Shown one piece after another: positions 7,179 through 15,368 of a DNA stretch of 37,326 bases. The notes below the pieces were generated by a model that ran no database searches, was not told the DNA's origin, and saw only the letters and a program-made list of their open reading frames with translations. Made by a program: the position numbers and the translations under genes. How positions within the stretch are numbered: the stretch's first letter is position 1; each line of letters opens with the position of its first letter. Source of the DNA: an uncultured Ruminococcus sp. (GTDB lineage Bacteria > Bacillota > Clostridia > Oscillospirales > CAG-272); assembly GCA_902761695.1 (NCBI GenBank), contig CACWLT010000004.1, forward strand, positions 1 to 37,326, written 5' to 3'.

Positions 7179-8624
7179 ATGAACTACAAAATGATCTGCC
7201 GGACCCTCGGCAATATCGTGACGCTGGAGGGGGCCCTCATGCTCCTGCCCGCCGTCTGCGCCCTGTGCTACGCGGAATGGAAGGTCGCGCTTGTGTTTCT
7301 CTGCGCGGCGGCCTCTGCCTCTCTGGCGGGGTTCGCGGTGAGCCGTCTGTTTCACAAATGCGACCGCACCATCTACGCCCGGGAGGGATTCGTGATCGTG
7401 GGCCTGGCCTGGATCCTCATGTCCCTGGCCGGCGCGGTTCCTCTGGTGCTCTGCGGGGACATCCCCTCTCCGGTGGACGCCTTCTTTGAAACTGTCAGCG
7501 GTCTGACCACCACCGGCGCTTCCATCCTCACTGACGTGACGGCCCTGAGCCACGGGGGAGCCTTCTGGCGGAGCTTTACGCACTGGATCGGCGGCATGGG
7601 CGTTCTGGTTCTGATGATGGCCATCCTCTCCGACTCCACGGGCCGCTCCATCCACATCATGCGGGCGGAGATGCCCGGCCCCGTGGTGGACAAGATCGTG
7701 CCCCGGGTGAAGGACACGGCGAAGATCCTATATCTGATGTATATCGGCCTGACCCTCACCGAGGTGGTCTTCCTCCTCTTCGGGGGCATGAGCCTCTATG
7801 AAGCCCTGATCCACTCCTTCGGCACGGCGGGCACGGGCGGCTTCGGCATCCGTCCGGACAGCATCGGCTCCTATTCCCCCTATATCCAGTGGGTCATCAC
7901 CGTGTTCATGCTCCTGTTCGGCGTGAACTTTAACCTCTACTATCTCCTGCTTCTGCGCCGGTTCCGGTCCGCTCTCCGTTCCGAGGAGCTGCACATTTAC
8001 CTCTGCATCGTACTGGTCGTGACGGGCATTATGGCCTGGAACATCCGGGGCGTCATGGGCAGCGCCGGAGAATCCCTGCGTCACGCGGCCTTCCAGGTAG
8101 CCTCCATCGTCACCACGACGGGCTATTCCTCCGCGGACTTCAACCTCTGGCCGGGCCTCTCCCGGACGCTGATTTTCATCCTGCTCTTCGTGGGCGGATG
8201 CGCGGGATCCACGGCGGGCGGCCTGAAGATCTCCCGGGTAGCCATCCTCTTCAAGTGCGCCCGGCGGGAGTTCAGAAAGCTCCTGCATCCCCGGTCCGTG
8301 GCGACGGTGCGCTTCGAGGGAAAGCCCCTGGACGAAGCCACCCAGACGGGCGTCATGCGGTATTTCGCCCTGTACAGTCTCCTGCTGGCGGCGGTCATCC
8401 TCCTGCTGGGGGGTGAGCCCTTCGATCTGGAGACCAACGTCACGGCGGCTATCTCCTGCTTCAACAACGTGGGACCCGGCCTCTCCGCCGTTGGACCCAT
8501 GGGCGGGTACGCGGACTACAGCCCCTTTGCCAAGCTGATCCTGTCTGCCGCCATGCTGTTCGGCCGGCTGGAGATCTATCCCCTGATCCTCACCTTCTCC
8601 CCGCTGACGTGGAGACGGAAATAA
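7179..8624 (+). CDS. trkH: Trk potassium uptake channel subunit TrkH
   Basis: 481 residues, the usual TrkH length, with about ten hydrophobic segments. The four selectivity-filter loops with their glycines are visible: TVSGLTTTGAS, SFGTAGTGGFG, ASIVTTTGYSS and SCFNNVGPGLS. This is the K+ translocating subunit of the inner membrane that works with the TrkA ring encoded just upstream. The Shine-Dalgarno is weak (GAGGGCGGGCGT directly before ATG 7179), so translation is probably coupled to trkA, whose stop lies ten bases away. A strong hairpin follows the stop. Confidence 0.96.
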   Translation: MNYKMICRTLGNIVTLEGALMLLPAVCALCYAEWKVALVFLCAAASASLAGFAVSRLFHKCDRTIYAREGFVIVGLAWILMSLAGAVPLVLCGDIPSPVDAFFETVSGLTTTGASILTDVTALSHGGAFWRSFTHWIGGMGVLVLMMAILSDSTGRSIHIMRAEMPGPVVDKIVPRVKDTAKILYLMYIGLTLTEVVFLLFGGMSLYEALIHSFGTAGTGGFGIRPDSIGSYSPYIQWVITVFMLLFGVNFNLYYLLLLRRFRSALRSEELHIYLCIVLVVTGIMAWNIRGVMGSAGESLRHAAFQVASIVTTTGYSSADFNLWPGLSRTLIFILLFVGGCAGSTAGGLKISRVAILFKCARREFRKLLHPRSVATVRFEGKPLDEATQTGVMRYFALYSLLLAAVILLLGGEPFDLETNVTAAISCFNNVGPGLSAVGPMGGYADYSPFAKLILSAAMLFGRLEIYPLILTFSPLTWRRK

Positions 8625-8629
8625 AACAA

Positions 8630-8669
8630 CGGGAGACGGACTTTCTTCATCGGAAAGAACCGTCTCCCG
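8630..8669. terminator. Bidirectional terminator between trkH and the luxS-ogg operon
   Basis: CGGGAGACGG (8630-8639) pairs with CCGTCTCCCG (8660-8669), with an inner CTTTC/GAAAG pairing. Leftward transcripts then enter a T-rich run (TTGTTTTATTT); rightward ones meet only a weak one (TTGATTAT). It separates convergent genes. Confidence 0.85.
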
Positions 8670-8674
8670 CTTGA

Positions 8675-9577
8675 TTATCTCTCCCGCTCCGCGAAGAACA
8701 GGCACTGCTGGGCATATCCCGCCCATTCTCCCAGCGGCGCCGGATCGAAACCCTCCGGGAATTTTCTCGCCAGGGCTTTTTTCATCCACACGTCCACAGG
8801 GAAGGCGTCCGTCCGGTGAAAGCCGAAGAGCAGGACGCAGGCCGCCACTTTAGGGCCAACGCCGTATATCGCCGTCAGCTCTCCAGCCGCGTCCCCGTAG
8901 TCCGGCGCGGTGCGGATCCGGCTGAAATCCACGTCCCCGGAGAGGACCTTCTCCGCCGCGTCCGCCAGATACTTCGCCCGGAATCCGCAGCCCAGGGCAT
9001 ACAGGCCGTCCTTTCCCAGGCGGACGAGATCCTCCGGCTCCGGGAAGCGGTTTCCGCAGGCGGCACAGAGGCGGGACACGATGAGGCGGATCCGGGGGAT
9101 GTTGTTGTTCTGGCTGAGAATGAAGGTCACGAGGGTCTCCCAGGGATCCTGCCGCAGGATACGGATGCCCCGGCCGCACCGCAGCGCCTCCGCCATCTCC
9201 CCGCGGCTCCTCTCGTCCGGCATGGCGGAAAGGATGATCCGCTCCCCCTCCCCGTAGTCCGTGCCGAGATCGAAGTAGTCCGCGAACCGGTCCCGGAAGG
9301 TCTCCGCCGCGATCCCCTCCAGAACCAGGGTCCCCTCCCCCGTCTCCGGATCCAGACCCGAACCGTCCACGGTCAGCCGCGCCTCGGGCAGCCCCTTCCC
9401 CATCCGCACGGAGCCGGTTACCCTGTCCGGATTGCCGGGGTCCCGGAGAAAGCGGAAGGTCTGGCCGCAGTAGAAGGTCTTCTCCACGGAAAAACCGCCG
9501 GTCCCGCGGCAGTCCACGGAAACGGCGGGAAGTCCGGCGGGGGCGGTCCATTCGTCAAGAACACGGACCGCGCTCAT
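8675..9577 (-). CDS. ogg: 8-oxoguanine DNA glycosylase, OGG1 family
   Basis: 300 residues from ATG at 9577, which overlaps the pgsA stop as ATGA; a longer upstream reading would lie inside pgsA and is not used. The N-terminal TBP-like domain (about 30-120, FYCGQTFRF) is followed by the HhH-GPD glycosylase domain. Residues 157-163 (NNNIPRI) match the OGG1 NNN-lesion loop. The helix-hairpin-helix GVGPKVA contains the expected Schiff-base lysine K243, and PVDVWM contains the catalytic aspartate D262. The enzyme removes 8-oxoG from DNA and nicks the abasic site. It is the last gene of the luxS operon and ends at the terminator at 8630-8669. Confidence 0.93.
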   Translation of the reverse strand: MSAVRVLDEWTAPAGLPAVSVDCRGTGGFSVEKTFYCGQTFRFLRDPGNPDRVTGSVRMGKGLPEARLTVDGSGLDPETGEGTLVLEGIAAETFRDRFADYFDLGTDYGEGERIILSAMPDERSRGEMAEALRCGRGIRILRQDPWETLVTFILSQNNNIPRIRLIVSRLCAACGNRFPEPEDLVRLGKDGLYALGCGFRAKYLADAAEKVLSGDVDFSRIRTAPDYGDAAGELTAIYGVGPKVAACVLLFGFHRTDAFPVDVWMKKALARKFPEGFDPAPLGEWAGYAQQCLFFAERER

Positions 9578-10161
9578 TTGGTTTCTCCGATGTAGGGCCA
9601 GTAGAGTCGGAGATAGTCGATACCGGACCACAGGGTCATGACGGTCATGGCGGCCATGGTGACATAGGACAGAAGATGCTTCTCCGAGAAGAGCGGCATG
9701 GGGATCAGGGGCTCCAGCAGGACGCAGACGATGCAGATCATCTGGGTGGTGGTCTTCACCTTCCCCAGCCACGCGGCGGCGATGACCTTTCCGGCCTTCT
9801 GAGCGCAGACGAGGCGGAGGGAGGTGACGGCGAACTCCCGGAAGATGACCACGGCGGCGGCCCAGACGAACACCGGGCGCAGGTCATCGAACTTCACCAG
9901 GATCCCCAGCATGGCGGCCATGACGAGGAATTTGTCGGCCAGGGGGTCCATAAACTTGCCGAAGTCGGTGATGAGGTTGTATTTCCGCGCGATCTTGCCG
10001 TCGATCATGTCCGTCAGGGAGGTGATCCCGAAGACGGCGGCGGTGGTCAGCAGCAGGGCGGTCTGTCCCATGGCCTCGCCCACCTGCGGGACGCAGAGCA
10101 GGATGAGGAACACCGGCACCATACAGATGCGGAACATGGTGAGTTTGTTGGGAAGGTTCAT
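9574..10161 (-). CDS. pgsA: CDP-diacylglycerol--glycerol-3-phosphate 3-phosphatidyltransferase
   Basis: 195 residues with the complete CDP-alcohol phosphatidyltransferase signature: D51, D54-G55, A58-R59, G68, D72 and D76 (DGKIAR...FGKFMDPLAD). It starts MNLPNKLTMFRI, as is typical of bacterial PgsA, and has several membrane helices. It makes phosphatidylglycerol phosphate from CDP-diacylglycerol and glycerol-3-phosphate in the cytoplasmic membrane. GGAGTG lies nine bases before ATG 10161. The stop overlaps the start of the glycosylase gene by four bases, so the two are translationally coupled. Within the operon it follows rimO and a small membrane protein. Confidence 0.95.
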   Translation of the reverse strand: MNLPNKLTMFRICMVPVFLILLCVPQVGEAMGQTALLLTTAAVFGITSLTDMIDGKIARKYNLITDFGKFMDPLADKFLVMAAMLGILVKFDDLRPVFVWAAAVVIFREFAVTSLRLVCAQKAGKVIAAAWLGKVKTTTQMICIVCVLLEPLIPMPLFSEKHLLSYVTMAAMTVMTLWSGIDYLRLYWPYIGETK

Positions 10162-10211
10162 ATACTATACACTCCGTTTTTGCTGTATTGCTCTGAAAAT
10201 ACCGGCGGAAG

Positions 10212-10442
10212 TCAGACGCGGATGACCCCGCCCCCGTACAGGACCAGCGCGATCCCGACGAGTGAGACAAGGATACCGCCGATCCGCGTGACGAGCAGGG
10301 CCGTGTCGGTGGGAGCGGAATCCTTATACTGCCACGACTGCCAGAACGACCGGAATTCCGCCGTCAGGGCCGGAAAGACCGCGTTGAGCCCGCCGATGAC
10401 GATCAGCAGAATCCCGAAAAGGACAACACGAAAATGATCCAT
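10212..10442 (-). CDS. Small two-helix membrane protein (possibly DUF6199)
   Basis: 76 residues from ATG 10442, preceded by TGAGGGA at good spacing; a reading from a GTG at 10478 would include the palindromic spacer and is less likely. There are two hydrophobic helices (about 5-24 and 52-70) around a short aromatic loop (FWQSWQYKDSAPT). I associate this layout with DUF6199, a family of unknown function; this is from memory and uncertain. It sits between rimO and pgsA in the luxS operon. Confidence 0.7.
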   Translation of the reverse strand: MDHFRVVLFGILLIVIGGLNAVFPALTAEFRSFWQSWQYKDSAPTDTALLVTRIGGILVSLVGIALVLYGGGVIRV

Positions 10443-10460
10443 TGCATATTCCCTCAGCCT

Positions 10461-10485
10461 GTCACGCGTGACGGTCACATGTGAC
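10461..10485. repeat. Two tandem perfect 12-base palindromes
   Basis: GTCACGCGTGAC (10461-10472) and GTCACATGTGAC (10474-10485) are separated by one base. A further GTCAC half follows at 10487-10491 inside the end of rimO. They fill the rimO to small-membrane-gene spacer. Confidence 0.75.
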
Positions 10486-10487
10486 GG

Positions 10488-11858
10488 TCACACATTCAGG
10501 ACCGCCTCGCCCACCAGGTCGTAGTCCATGGCCTCGGTGATCTTCACGTCGATCATTTCGCCCTCGGTAATGCGGAGGTCCTTCCGGTTGGTGGAGAACC
10601 AGATCTTGCCGTCGATGTCCGCGGCCTCGGCGTAGCTCCGTCCGAAGTGGGAGCCGGCCACGGGATCCCAGCCCTCGCAGAGCACCCGGTAGGTCTTCCC
10701 CACCCGGGATTTGTTGTACGCCTCGCTGACGGTGAGCTGGGCCTGCATGAGGAGATCATACCGGTCCTGCTTCACCTGCTCGTCGATCTGATCCGGGAAC
10801 TCCGCAGCCGGGGTGTCCTCCTCCTGGGAATAGGTGAACGCGCCAAACCGCTCGAACTTCGCCTCCCGGATGAAATCGCAGAGCTCGTTGAAGTCCTCCT
10901 CGGTCTCCCCGGGGAAGCCCACGATGGCGGTGGAGCGGAGCACCATGCCGGGGATCGTCCGCAGCTTGGCCACGGCGTCCCGGATCATGGCGGCGTCCCC
11001 GTGCCGGTTCATGCGCCGGAGAATGGGGTCGGAGATATGCTGGATCGGGATGTCGATGTACTTCACCACCCGGGGATTGTCCCGGATCTCCTTCACCAGC
11101 TCGTCGGTGATCTTGTCGGGATAACAGTAGAGCAGGCGGATCCAGGGGATGCTCGTGGCGTCCGTGATGCCCCGGATCAGCTCCGGCAGGGCGTACTCCC
11201 CGTAGAGGTCGATGCCGTAGGCGGAGGTATCCTGGGCGATGAGGACCAGCTCCTTCACGCCCATGGCGTCCAGGGACGTGGCCTCCTCCACCAGCTCCTT
11301 CATGGTGCGGCTGCGCATTTTGCCCCGGATCATGGGGATGGCGCAGTAGGTGCAGCGGTTGGAGCAGCCCTCGGCGATTTTCAGATAGGCCATGGCGTCC
11401 CCGGTGGTGATGACCCGCTCGCCGCCCAGAACGGAGGCCTCCTTGTCGTCGAAGCAGGCGAACTTTTTCTTCTTGCCGCCCTTCTTTTCGGCGTTCTCCA
11501 GCACGGCCTTCACCGCCTCGCCGATGCGGTGGATGGAGCCCACGCCCAGTACGGCGTCCACCTCGGGCAGCTCCTTCGTGACCTGATCCCGGTACCGCTC
11601 CGCCAGACACCCGGTGACGATGATGCCGCGCAGGCCGTTGTGCTTTTTCAGCCAGCCCAGGTCGATGATGTTGTCGATGGACTCCTTCTTCGCACTCTCG
11701 ATGAAGGCGCAGGTGTTGACGATGACCACGTCCGCCTCGGTTTCCTCCGGGGTGATCTCGTAGCCCTCATCCACCAGATGGCGGAGCATGATCTCCGTAT
11801 CGCAGAGGTTCTTGGAGCAGCCGAGGGAGACGAAGCCCACTTTTGCTTTTTTTGCCAT
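10488..11858 (-). CDS. rimO: Ribosomal protein S12 methylthiotransferase RimO
   Basis: 456 residues. The N-terminal UPF0004 domain has the three cluster cysteines C14, C50 and C84 (SLGCSKN, VNTCAF, VTGCLAERY). The radical-SAM domain has C165xxxC169xxC172 (CSNRCTYC), and a C-terminal TRAM domain starts at about 390. SLGCSKNLCDTE and the YAE-R-like C-terminal half point to RimO rather than MiaB. The enzyme methylthiolates an aspartate of ribosomal protein S12 using two 4Fe-4S clusters. AGAAGGA precedes ATG 11858. The GH31 gene ends 19 bases upstream, and the two are in one operon. A Lys-rich insertion (KKGGKKKKF, about 125-133) is notable. Confidence 0.95.
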   Translation of the reverse strand: MAKKAKVGFVSLGCSKNLCDTEIMLRHLVDEGYEITPEETEADVVIVNTCAFIESAKKESIDNIIDLGWLKKHNGLRGIIVTGCLAERYRDQVTKELPEVDAVLGVGSIHRIGEAVKAVLENAEKKGGKKKKFACFDDKEASVLGGERVITTGDAMAYLKIAEGCSNRCTYCAIPMIRGKMRSRTMKELVEEATSLDAMGVKELVLIAQDTSAYGIDLYGEYALPELIRGITDATSIPWIRLLYCYPDKITDELVKEIRDNPRVVKYIDIPIQHISDPILRRMNRHGDAAMIRDAVAKLRTIPGMVLRSTAIVGFPGETEEDFNELCDFIREAKFERFGAFTYSQEEDTPAAEFPDQIDEQVKQDRYDLLMQAQLTVSEAYNKSRVGKTYRVLCEGWDPVAGSHFGRSYAEAADIDGKIWFSTNRKDLRITEGEMIDVKITEAMDYDLVGEAVLNV

Positions 11859-11877
11859 AGTTCAAATCCTTCTGAAT

Positions 11878-13611
11878 TTATCTCTTCACTTTTCTGTACA
11901 CCGGAATACCCTCTGTCTTCACATGGATCTTTCCGTTTCCGACGGCCTCGCCGGTGAAGTAGTCCTCCCATTCGTCCGACACGGGGAGGTAGACGTCCCG
12001 CTCGTCTCCGGTGCCCGCCGCGATGGGGGCTACCAGCAGATCGGCGCAGAAGAGGTACTCGTTGTCGATATTGTACGTCTCCGGGTCGTCGGTGTAGTCC
12101 ATGACCAGGGCGCGGACCGGGGGCTTTCCGGTTCTGTGGTATTCGTCAAAGGCTTCTTTCAGCATGGGGATCAGGCCGGCGCGGACCCGGAGCAGGTCCT
12201 TCACCTCTTCCTCGCACTCATGGATCACCCACGGAATGCCGTCGTAGTTCCAGGCGTTCACCAGGCACTGGACGGAGAACACCACGGCCTGCATGCGGCG
12301 GATGCACTCCTCCCGGGAATGGGCGGAGCGGAATTCAGGGGCCCAGAGGATCCCGGAGAAGCCGGAGTTGACCACGCCCCGGATGAAGTCCCGGTGGTCG
12401 TACAGATCGCTGTAGAGGACGAAGGGATAGGACGCCGCCAGCGCGCCCATCTGCCGCACCTCGCCGAGGGTCGGTCTGTCTCCCAGGGCGTCCATAATGG
12501 TCTTGACATACAGGGTGCCGAAGAGGGAGTGGTACTGCATGCCGTCCATGCCGGAGGGGAACTCCGCGGACAGGGGGAAGGACCAGCCGCCGGTGTTGTC
12601 GCTGCTGTCGCACTCGTCCAGCTTGAAGCCGTCCACACCGTGCTCCACCAGATTTTCACGGGTGTAGTCGGCGAAGATCTTCCGTGCCTCGGGAACCGCG
12701 AAATCCGGCACCACGCCGCCCCAGACCATCCAGTCGCCGGAGTAGGGGGCGATCTCCCGGAAGAAGTCCGCGTCCGGATGGGTGAAGGCGTGCTCCCAGA
12801 GATTGATGTGATAGCCCCGGTCCTTCAGGTAGGTCAGGAACCCGTCGGGATCCGGATAGCGGCTGCTCCACTTGTAGGTGCAGGAATAGGCGTGGGTATG
12901 CCAGCCGGGCTCCAGGCCGATGATGTCGCAGGGGATGTCGTTCTCACGGAAATAGTCGGCCACGGACTTGATCTTCTCCGCGTCCCAGCCGGTGTAGCAG
13001 CGGTACAGCATGCCGAGTCCCCATTCCGGCACCTCGGGACCGCCGCCGGAGAGCATATTGTACTGGGAGACGATGTCGGTGATGCCGTCCCCCTCGATGA
13101 CGTAGACGTCCACGCCCTTCGCCACGGGGATCCGGACGCTCATCCAGGCGGCGTTTTCCCGACGGGCGGCGTAGAGGGCGCTTTCCGAATCCGCGGCTCC
13201 TCCCTCGGACACGGGGCCCTCCTTTACCGGATCCGCGCCGCCGAAATAAGGATTCTTCTGCTTGCCGCAGTAGAATTCGGCGTACCGGGCGGTGTCGAAA
13301 TACATGCCGTAGCCCTTGTTGGTGACGAAGAAGGGGACGGGGGCGTGGCTCTCGCCGTTGGCCGTCACGGGGTCGGCGTTCACGTCCATTTTCAGCTTGT
13401 GCCCGCGGTGGCTGAACTGCTTCAGCTGAAGACCGAAGCCGAAGATCTGGCAGTCGTCCTCGATGGGGAATTCCAGCACGCAGCCGGAGGCGATCTCCCT
13501 GAACACGAAGTTGGAGGCGGGATAGCGGATCTCGCTCTCACGGTAGTCGAAGCCGTCGCAGAAGGCGGAGGGGACGAAGGTTTCCGGGGTGCCGAAGGTA
13601 AATTTTTTCAT
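11878..13611 (-). CDS. Glycoside hydrolase family 31 enzyme, cytoplasmic
   Basis: 577 residues, compact for GH31, from ATG 13611 with AAGGAG six bases upstream. There is no signal peptide. The N-terminal beta-sandwich (about 1-190) includes GFGLQLKQFSHRGHK and a 'GYGMYFDTARY' segment. The TIM barrel follows from about 197 (WGLGMLYRCYTGW). The nucleophile is expected at D332 in GFKLDECD; D402 or D405 in YSDLYDHRD are candidates for the acid/base. GH31 enzymes release alpha-linked glucose, xylose, galactose or sulfoquinovose, and the sequence alone does not fix the substrate. It is second in the luxS operon, an unexpected partner, and fits the carbohydrate theme further right in the window. Confidence 0.9.
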   Translation of the reverse strand: MKKFTFGTPETFVPSAFCDGFDYRESEIRYPASNFVFREIASGCVLEFPIEDDCQIFGFGLQLKQFSHRGHKLKMDVNADPVTANGESHAPVPFFVTNKGYGMYFDTARYAEFYCGKQKNPYFGGADPVKEGPVSEGGAADSESALYAARRENAAWMSVRIPVAKGVDVYVIEGDGITDIVSQYNMLSGGGPEVPEWGLGMLYRCYTGWDAEKIKSVADYFRENDIPCDIIGLEPGWHTHAYSCTYKWSSRYPDPDGFLTYLKDRGYHINLWEHAFTHPDADFFREIAPYSGDWMVWGGVVPDFAVPEARKIFADYTRENLVEHGVDGFKLDECDSSDNTGGWSFPLSAEFPSGMDGMQYHSLFGTLYVKTIMDALGDRPTLGEVRQMGALAASYPFVLYSDLYDHRDFIRGVVNSGFSGILWAPEFRSAHSREECIRRMQAVVFSVQCLVNAWNYDGIPWVIHECEEEVKDLLRVRAGLIPMLKEAFDEYHRTGKPPVRALVMDYTDDPETYNIDNEYLFCADLLVAPIAAGTGDERDVYLPVSDEWEDYFTGEAVGNGKIHVKTEGIPVYRKVKR

Positions 13612-13641
13612 GGCTGGCTCCTTATATTCAGCTTCAATCGG

Positions 13642-14097
13642 TTATGCCTCGTAGCGGAAATCGTTGTTTTTCCCGTCAAGGATCTCCAGATACCGGGCGC
13701 ATTCCCGTTTCGCGTCTCCCAGGTCCAGATTCCGCCAGTTGCCGCATTCCTTCTGCGACGCGCCGAAAACGGGGCCCTCGTAGGCAAGGATCTTCCCGAG
13801 CACGTCCTTCACGATCGCAAGCACCCGCGCGTCCGGCACGTCCCGGGTCAGGAGATAAAAGCCGGTCTGGCAGCCCATGGGTCCGAAGTAGATGACGGAA
13901 TCGCGGATCTCCGAGTTGCGGATGAAGGTGGCGAACATGTGCTCCACGGAATGCATGGTGCGGTTGTCCATATAGTCCCCGGCGTTGGGCTTCCGGGTAC
14001 GCAGGTCATATGTGGTGACGTCTCCGTCCCGGCGGGATACGTAGATCCCCGGTTCGAGCCGGTCGTGATCGACGGTAAAGCTGGCGATGCGATTCAA
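13642..14097 (-). CDS. luxS: S-ribosylhomocysteine lyase LuxS
   Basis: 151 residues with all LuxS hallmarks: HSVEH (H49, E52, H53; zinc ligands and catalytic Glu), GPMGCQTGFY with catalytic C76, and the third zinc ligand C118 in ECGN. It cleaves S-ribosylhomocysteine to homocysteine and DPD, the precursor of autoinducer-2. The start is a TTG at 14097, eight bases after AGGAGG; there is no ATG upstream in frame. It is the first gene of a leftward operon (GH31, rimO, membrane protein, pgsA, ogg). No nucleosidase or methionine-recycling gene is nearby. Confidence 0.95.
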   Translation of the reverse strand: MNRIASFTVDHDRLEPGIYVSRRDGDVTTYDLRTRKPNAGDYMDNRTMHSVEHMFATFIRNSEIRDSVIYFGPMGCQTGFYLLTRDVPDARVLAIVKDVLGKILAYEGPVFGASQKECGNWRNLDLGDAKRECARYLEILDGKNNDFRYEA

Positions 14098-14170
14098 GGC
14101 AGGTTCCTCCTCTTTGCTCTCCGTCCCCCGGCGGGGATTTGGGACGGATGCTCACATTTCATCATTTTAT

Positions 14171-14199
14171 ATTATACCGCCCCCGCCGCGCAAAGTCAA
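14171..14199 (-). promoter_or_regulatory. Sigma-A promoter of the luxS operon
   Basis: On the leftward strand, TTGACT (14199-14194) and TATAAT (14176-14171) are separated by 17 bases. The luxS TTG start is about 73 bases downstream. Confidence 0.88.
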
Positions 14200-14338
14200 G
14201 GGACGGGCGGGAGATTGACGGATTCCTGTGCAAACGGCGGGCGGATCCTTCACCGGCTGCGGCAATTCCGGGCATTTACCGGGCATTCTTGGGTCGTTTT
14301 CGTCGGCGTTTTCGCCTGGTGGATTTCGGCCGGATCCC

Positions 14339-14367
14339 TTGTAATTCGCCGCCGGATTTGGTATAAT
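14339..14367 (+). promoter_or_regulatory. Promoter of the four-helix membrane protein gene
   Basis: TTGTAA (14339-14344), 17 bases, TATAAT (14362-14367), with an extended -10 TGG before it. Two copies of CCGGGCATT at 14268-14276 and 14279-14287 (11-base period, about one helical turn) lie upstream. Together with the luxS promoter this fills the 300-base divergent spacer; nothing else is evident there. Confidence 0.8.
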
Positions 14368-14397
14368 GAGAGGAACCGACATTATCCGAGGATGATC

Positions 14398-15303
14398 ATG
14401 AAAGTATTCGTCCGCATCCTGTGCGTGCTCCTGGCGATCGCGGCCTGCATCGGCCTCTTCGCCTCCACCGCCGCCGCCGTTCTCCTGTCCTCCGTCCGGG
14501 GATCCCTGAATCCCGCCTTTGTGGGGAGGACCGCGGAAAACCTGGACTTTGCCTCCATCCGCTTTCCCGACGGCTTCGGCGGCTTCACCACCATTCCCGA
14601 TCAGCTGAACGAAGCGCTGGACGGCTACGGGATCTCCATATCCGGCGAGCAGTTCAACAGTCTGTGCCGGGACATGGGCATCCCCGCCGTTTTCCGGGAC
14701 TACTGCCTCTCCTTCCGCGCCTGGCTTCTGGACGACGGTCCGGTTCCCCAGGTGGATCTGCGGAGCGCGGCTGAGGCGGCGGCTGCGGGGGGCGCCATGG
14801 ACGGGCTGGTGTTCGTGCGGGATCCCGCAGCCTTTGCCATAGCGGTGATGGCATCCTTTGTGAACGAACAGGCTCTGGCCTCCCGGCTGACCTCCCTCGC
14901 GCCTGCCCGGGAGATCTTCTCCACCGGGACGCTGGCTCTGGTGCTGTCCGTCTGCTTCACCTTCGCCCTGCTGCTCCTCATCGCGCTTCGGCTGAGGATG
15001 CTGCCGACCCTGACCCTGGGCGGTGCGGTATGCGCCCTCTCCGGGCTGGCGGCGTATCTGTCCCCCATGCTGGCGGCTCCCTACAAGGCCGCGCTGCTCG
15101 GGAGGGTTGGCATCGCGCTGGAATCCACCTTCGACATTGTGTATCTCCCGGTCATGGGGGATCTGTCCCGAACCGGCCTGATCGTCCTCATTGCCGGGGG
15201 CGTGGTGTGCCTTGTCTCCCTGATACTCTGGATCGTCACGGCGGCGGTGCGCAGAAGGGCGGCGCGGAGGCAGGCTGAGGGCGTGCCGGAATGGGCGGTC
15301 TGA
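14398..15303 (+). CDS. Four-helix membrane protein of unknown function
   Basis: 301 residues. ATG 14398 is preferred over ATG 14392 because GAGG lies six bases before it. There is an N-terminal hydrophobic helix (about 5-29), a ~150-residue soluble loop (about 30-180; FPDGFGGFTTIPDQLNEAL), then three membrane helices (about 183-203, 207-230, 263-287) and a short Arg-rich cytoplasmic tail. The soluble loop is predicted to be outside the cell. I recognise no family. It is transcribed alone from the promoter at 14339 and is divergent to luxS. A much longer open frame extends upstream, antisense to luxS, GH31 and part of rimO, but only this part has a promoter, a ribosome binding site and plausible protein features. 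Confidence 0.78.
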   Translation: MKVFVRILCVLLAIAACIGLFASTAAAVLLSSVRGSLNPAFVGRTAENLDFASIRFPDGFGGFTTIPDQLNEALDGYGISISGEQFNSLCRDMGIPAVFRDYCLSFRAWLLDDGPVPQVDLRSAAEAAAAGGAMDGLVFVRDPAAFAIAVMASFVNEQALASRLTSLAPAREIFSTGTLALVLSVCFTFALLLLIALRLRMLPTLTLGGAVCALSGLAAYLSPMLAAPYKAALLGRVGIALESTFDIVYLPVMGDLSRTGLIVLIAGGVVCLVSLILWIVTAAVRRRAARRQAEGVPEWAV

Positions 15304-15348
15304 GGCGGCATTCCCGGGAGCCTTCTGTGAACGGGGCGAACGCAATAT

Positions 15349-15368
15349 TTACAATCCGTATCTTGTAA
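15349..15368. promoter_or_regulatory. Dyad overlapping the galactokinase -35 box (candidate operator)
   Basis: TTACAA (15349-15354) and TTGTAA (15363-15368) form a six-base inverted repeat with an eight-base centre. The right arm is the -35 element itself, the expected place for a repressor. Confidence 0.4.

Noticed and set aside
11788..14397. Very long open frame on the plus strand running into the four-helix membrane protein gene
   Set aside because: It is antisense to part of rimO and to GH31 and luxS, whose motifs are unmistakable; only its last 301 codons have a promoter, ribosome binding site and sensible protein features.
14097..14400. Riboswitch (SAM or SAH type) upstream of luxS
   Set aside because: The leader is about 70 bases and shows no recognisable conserved core or terminator hairpin.
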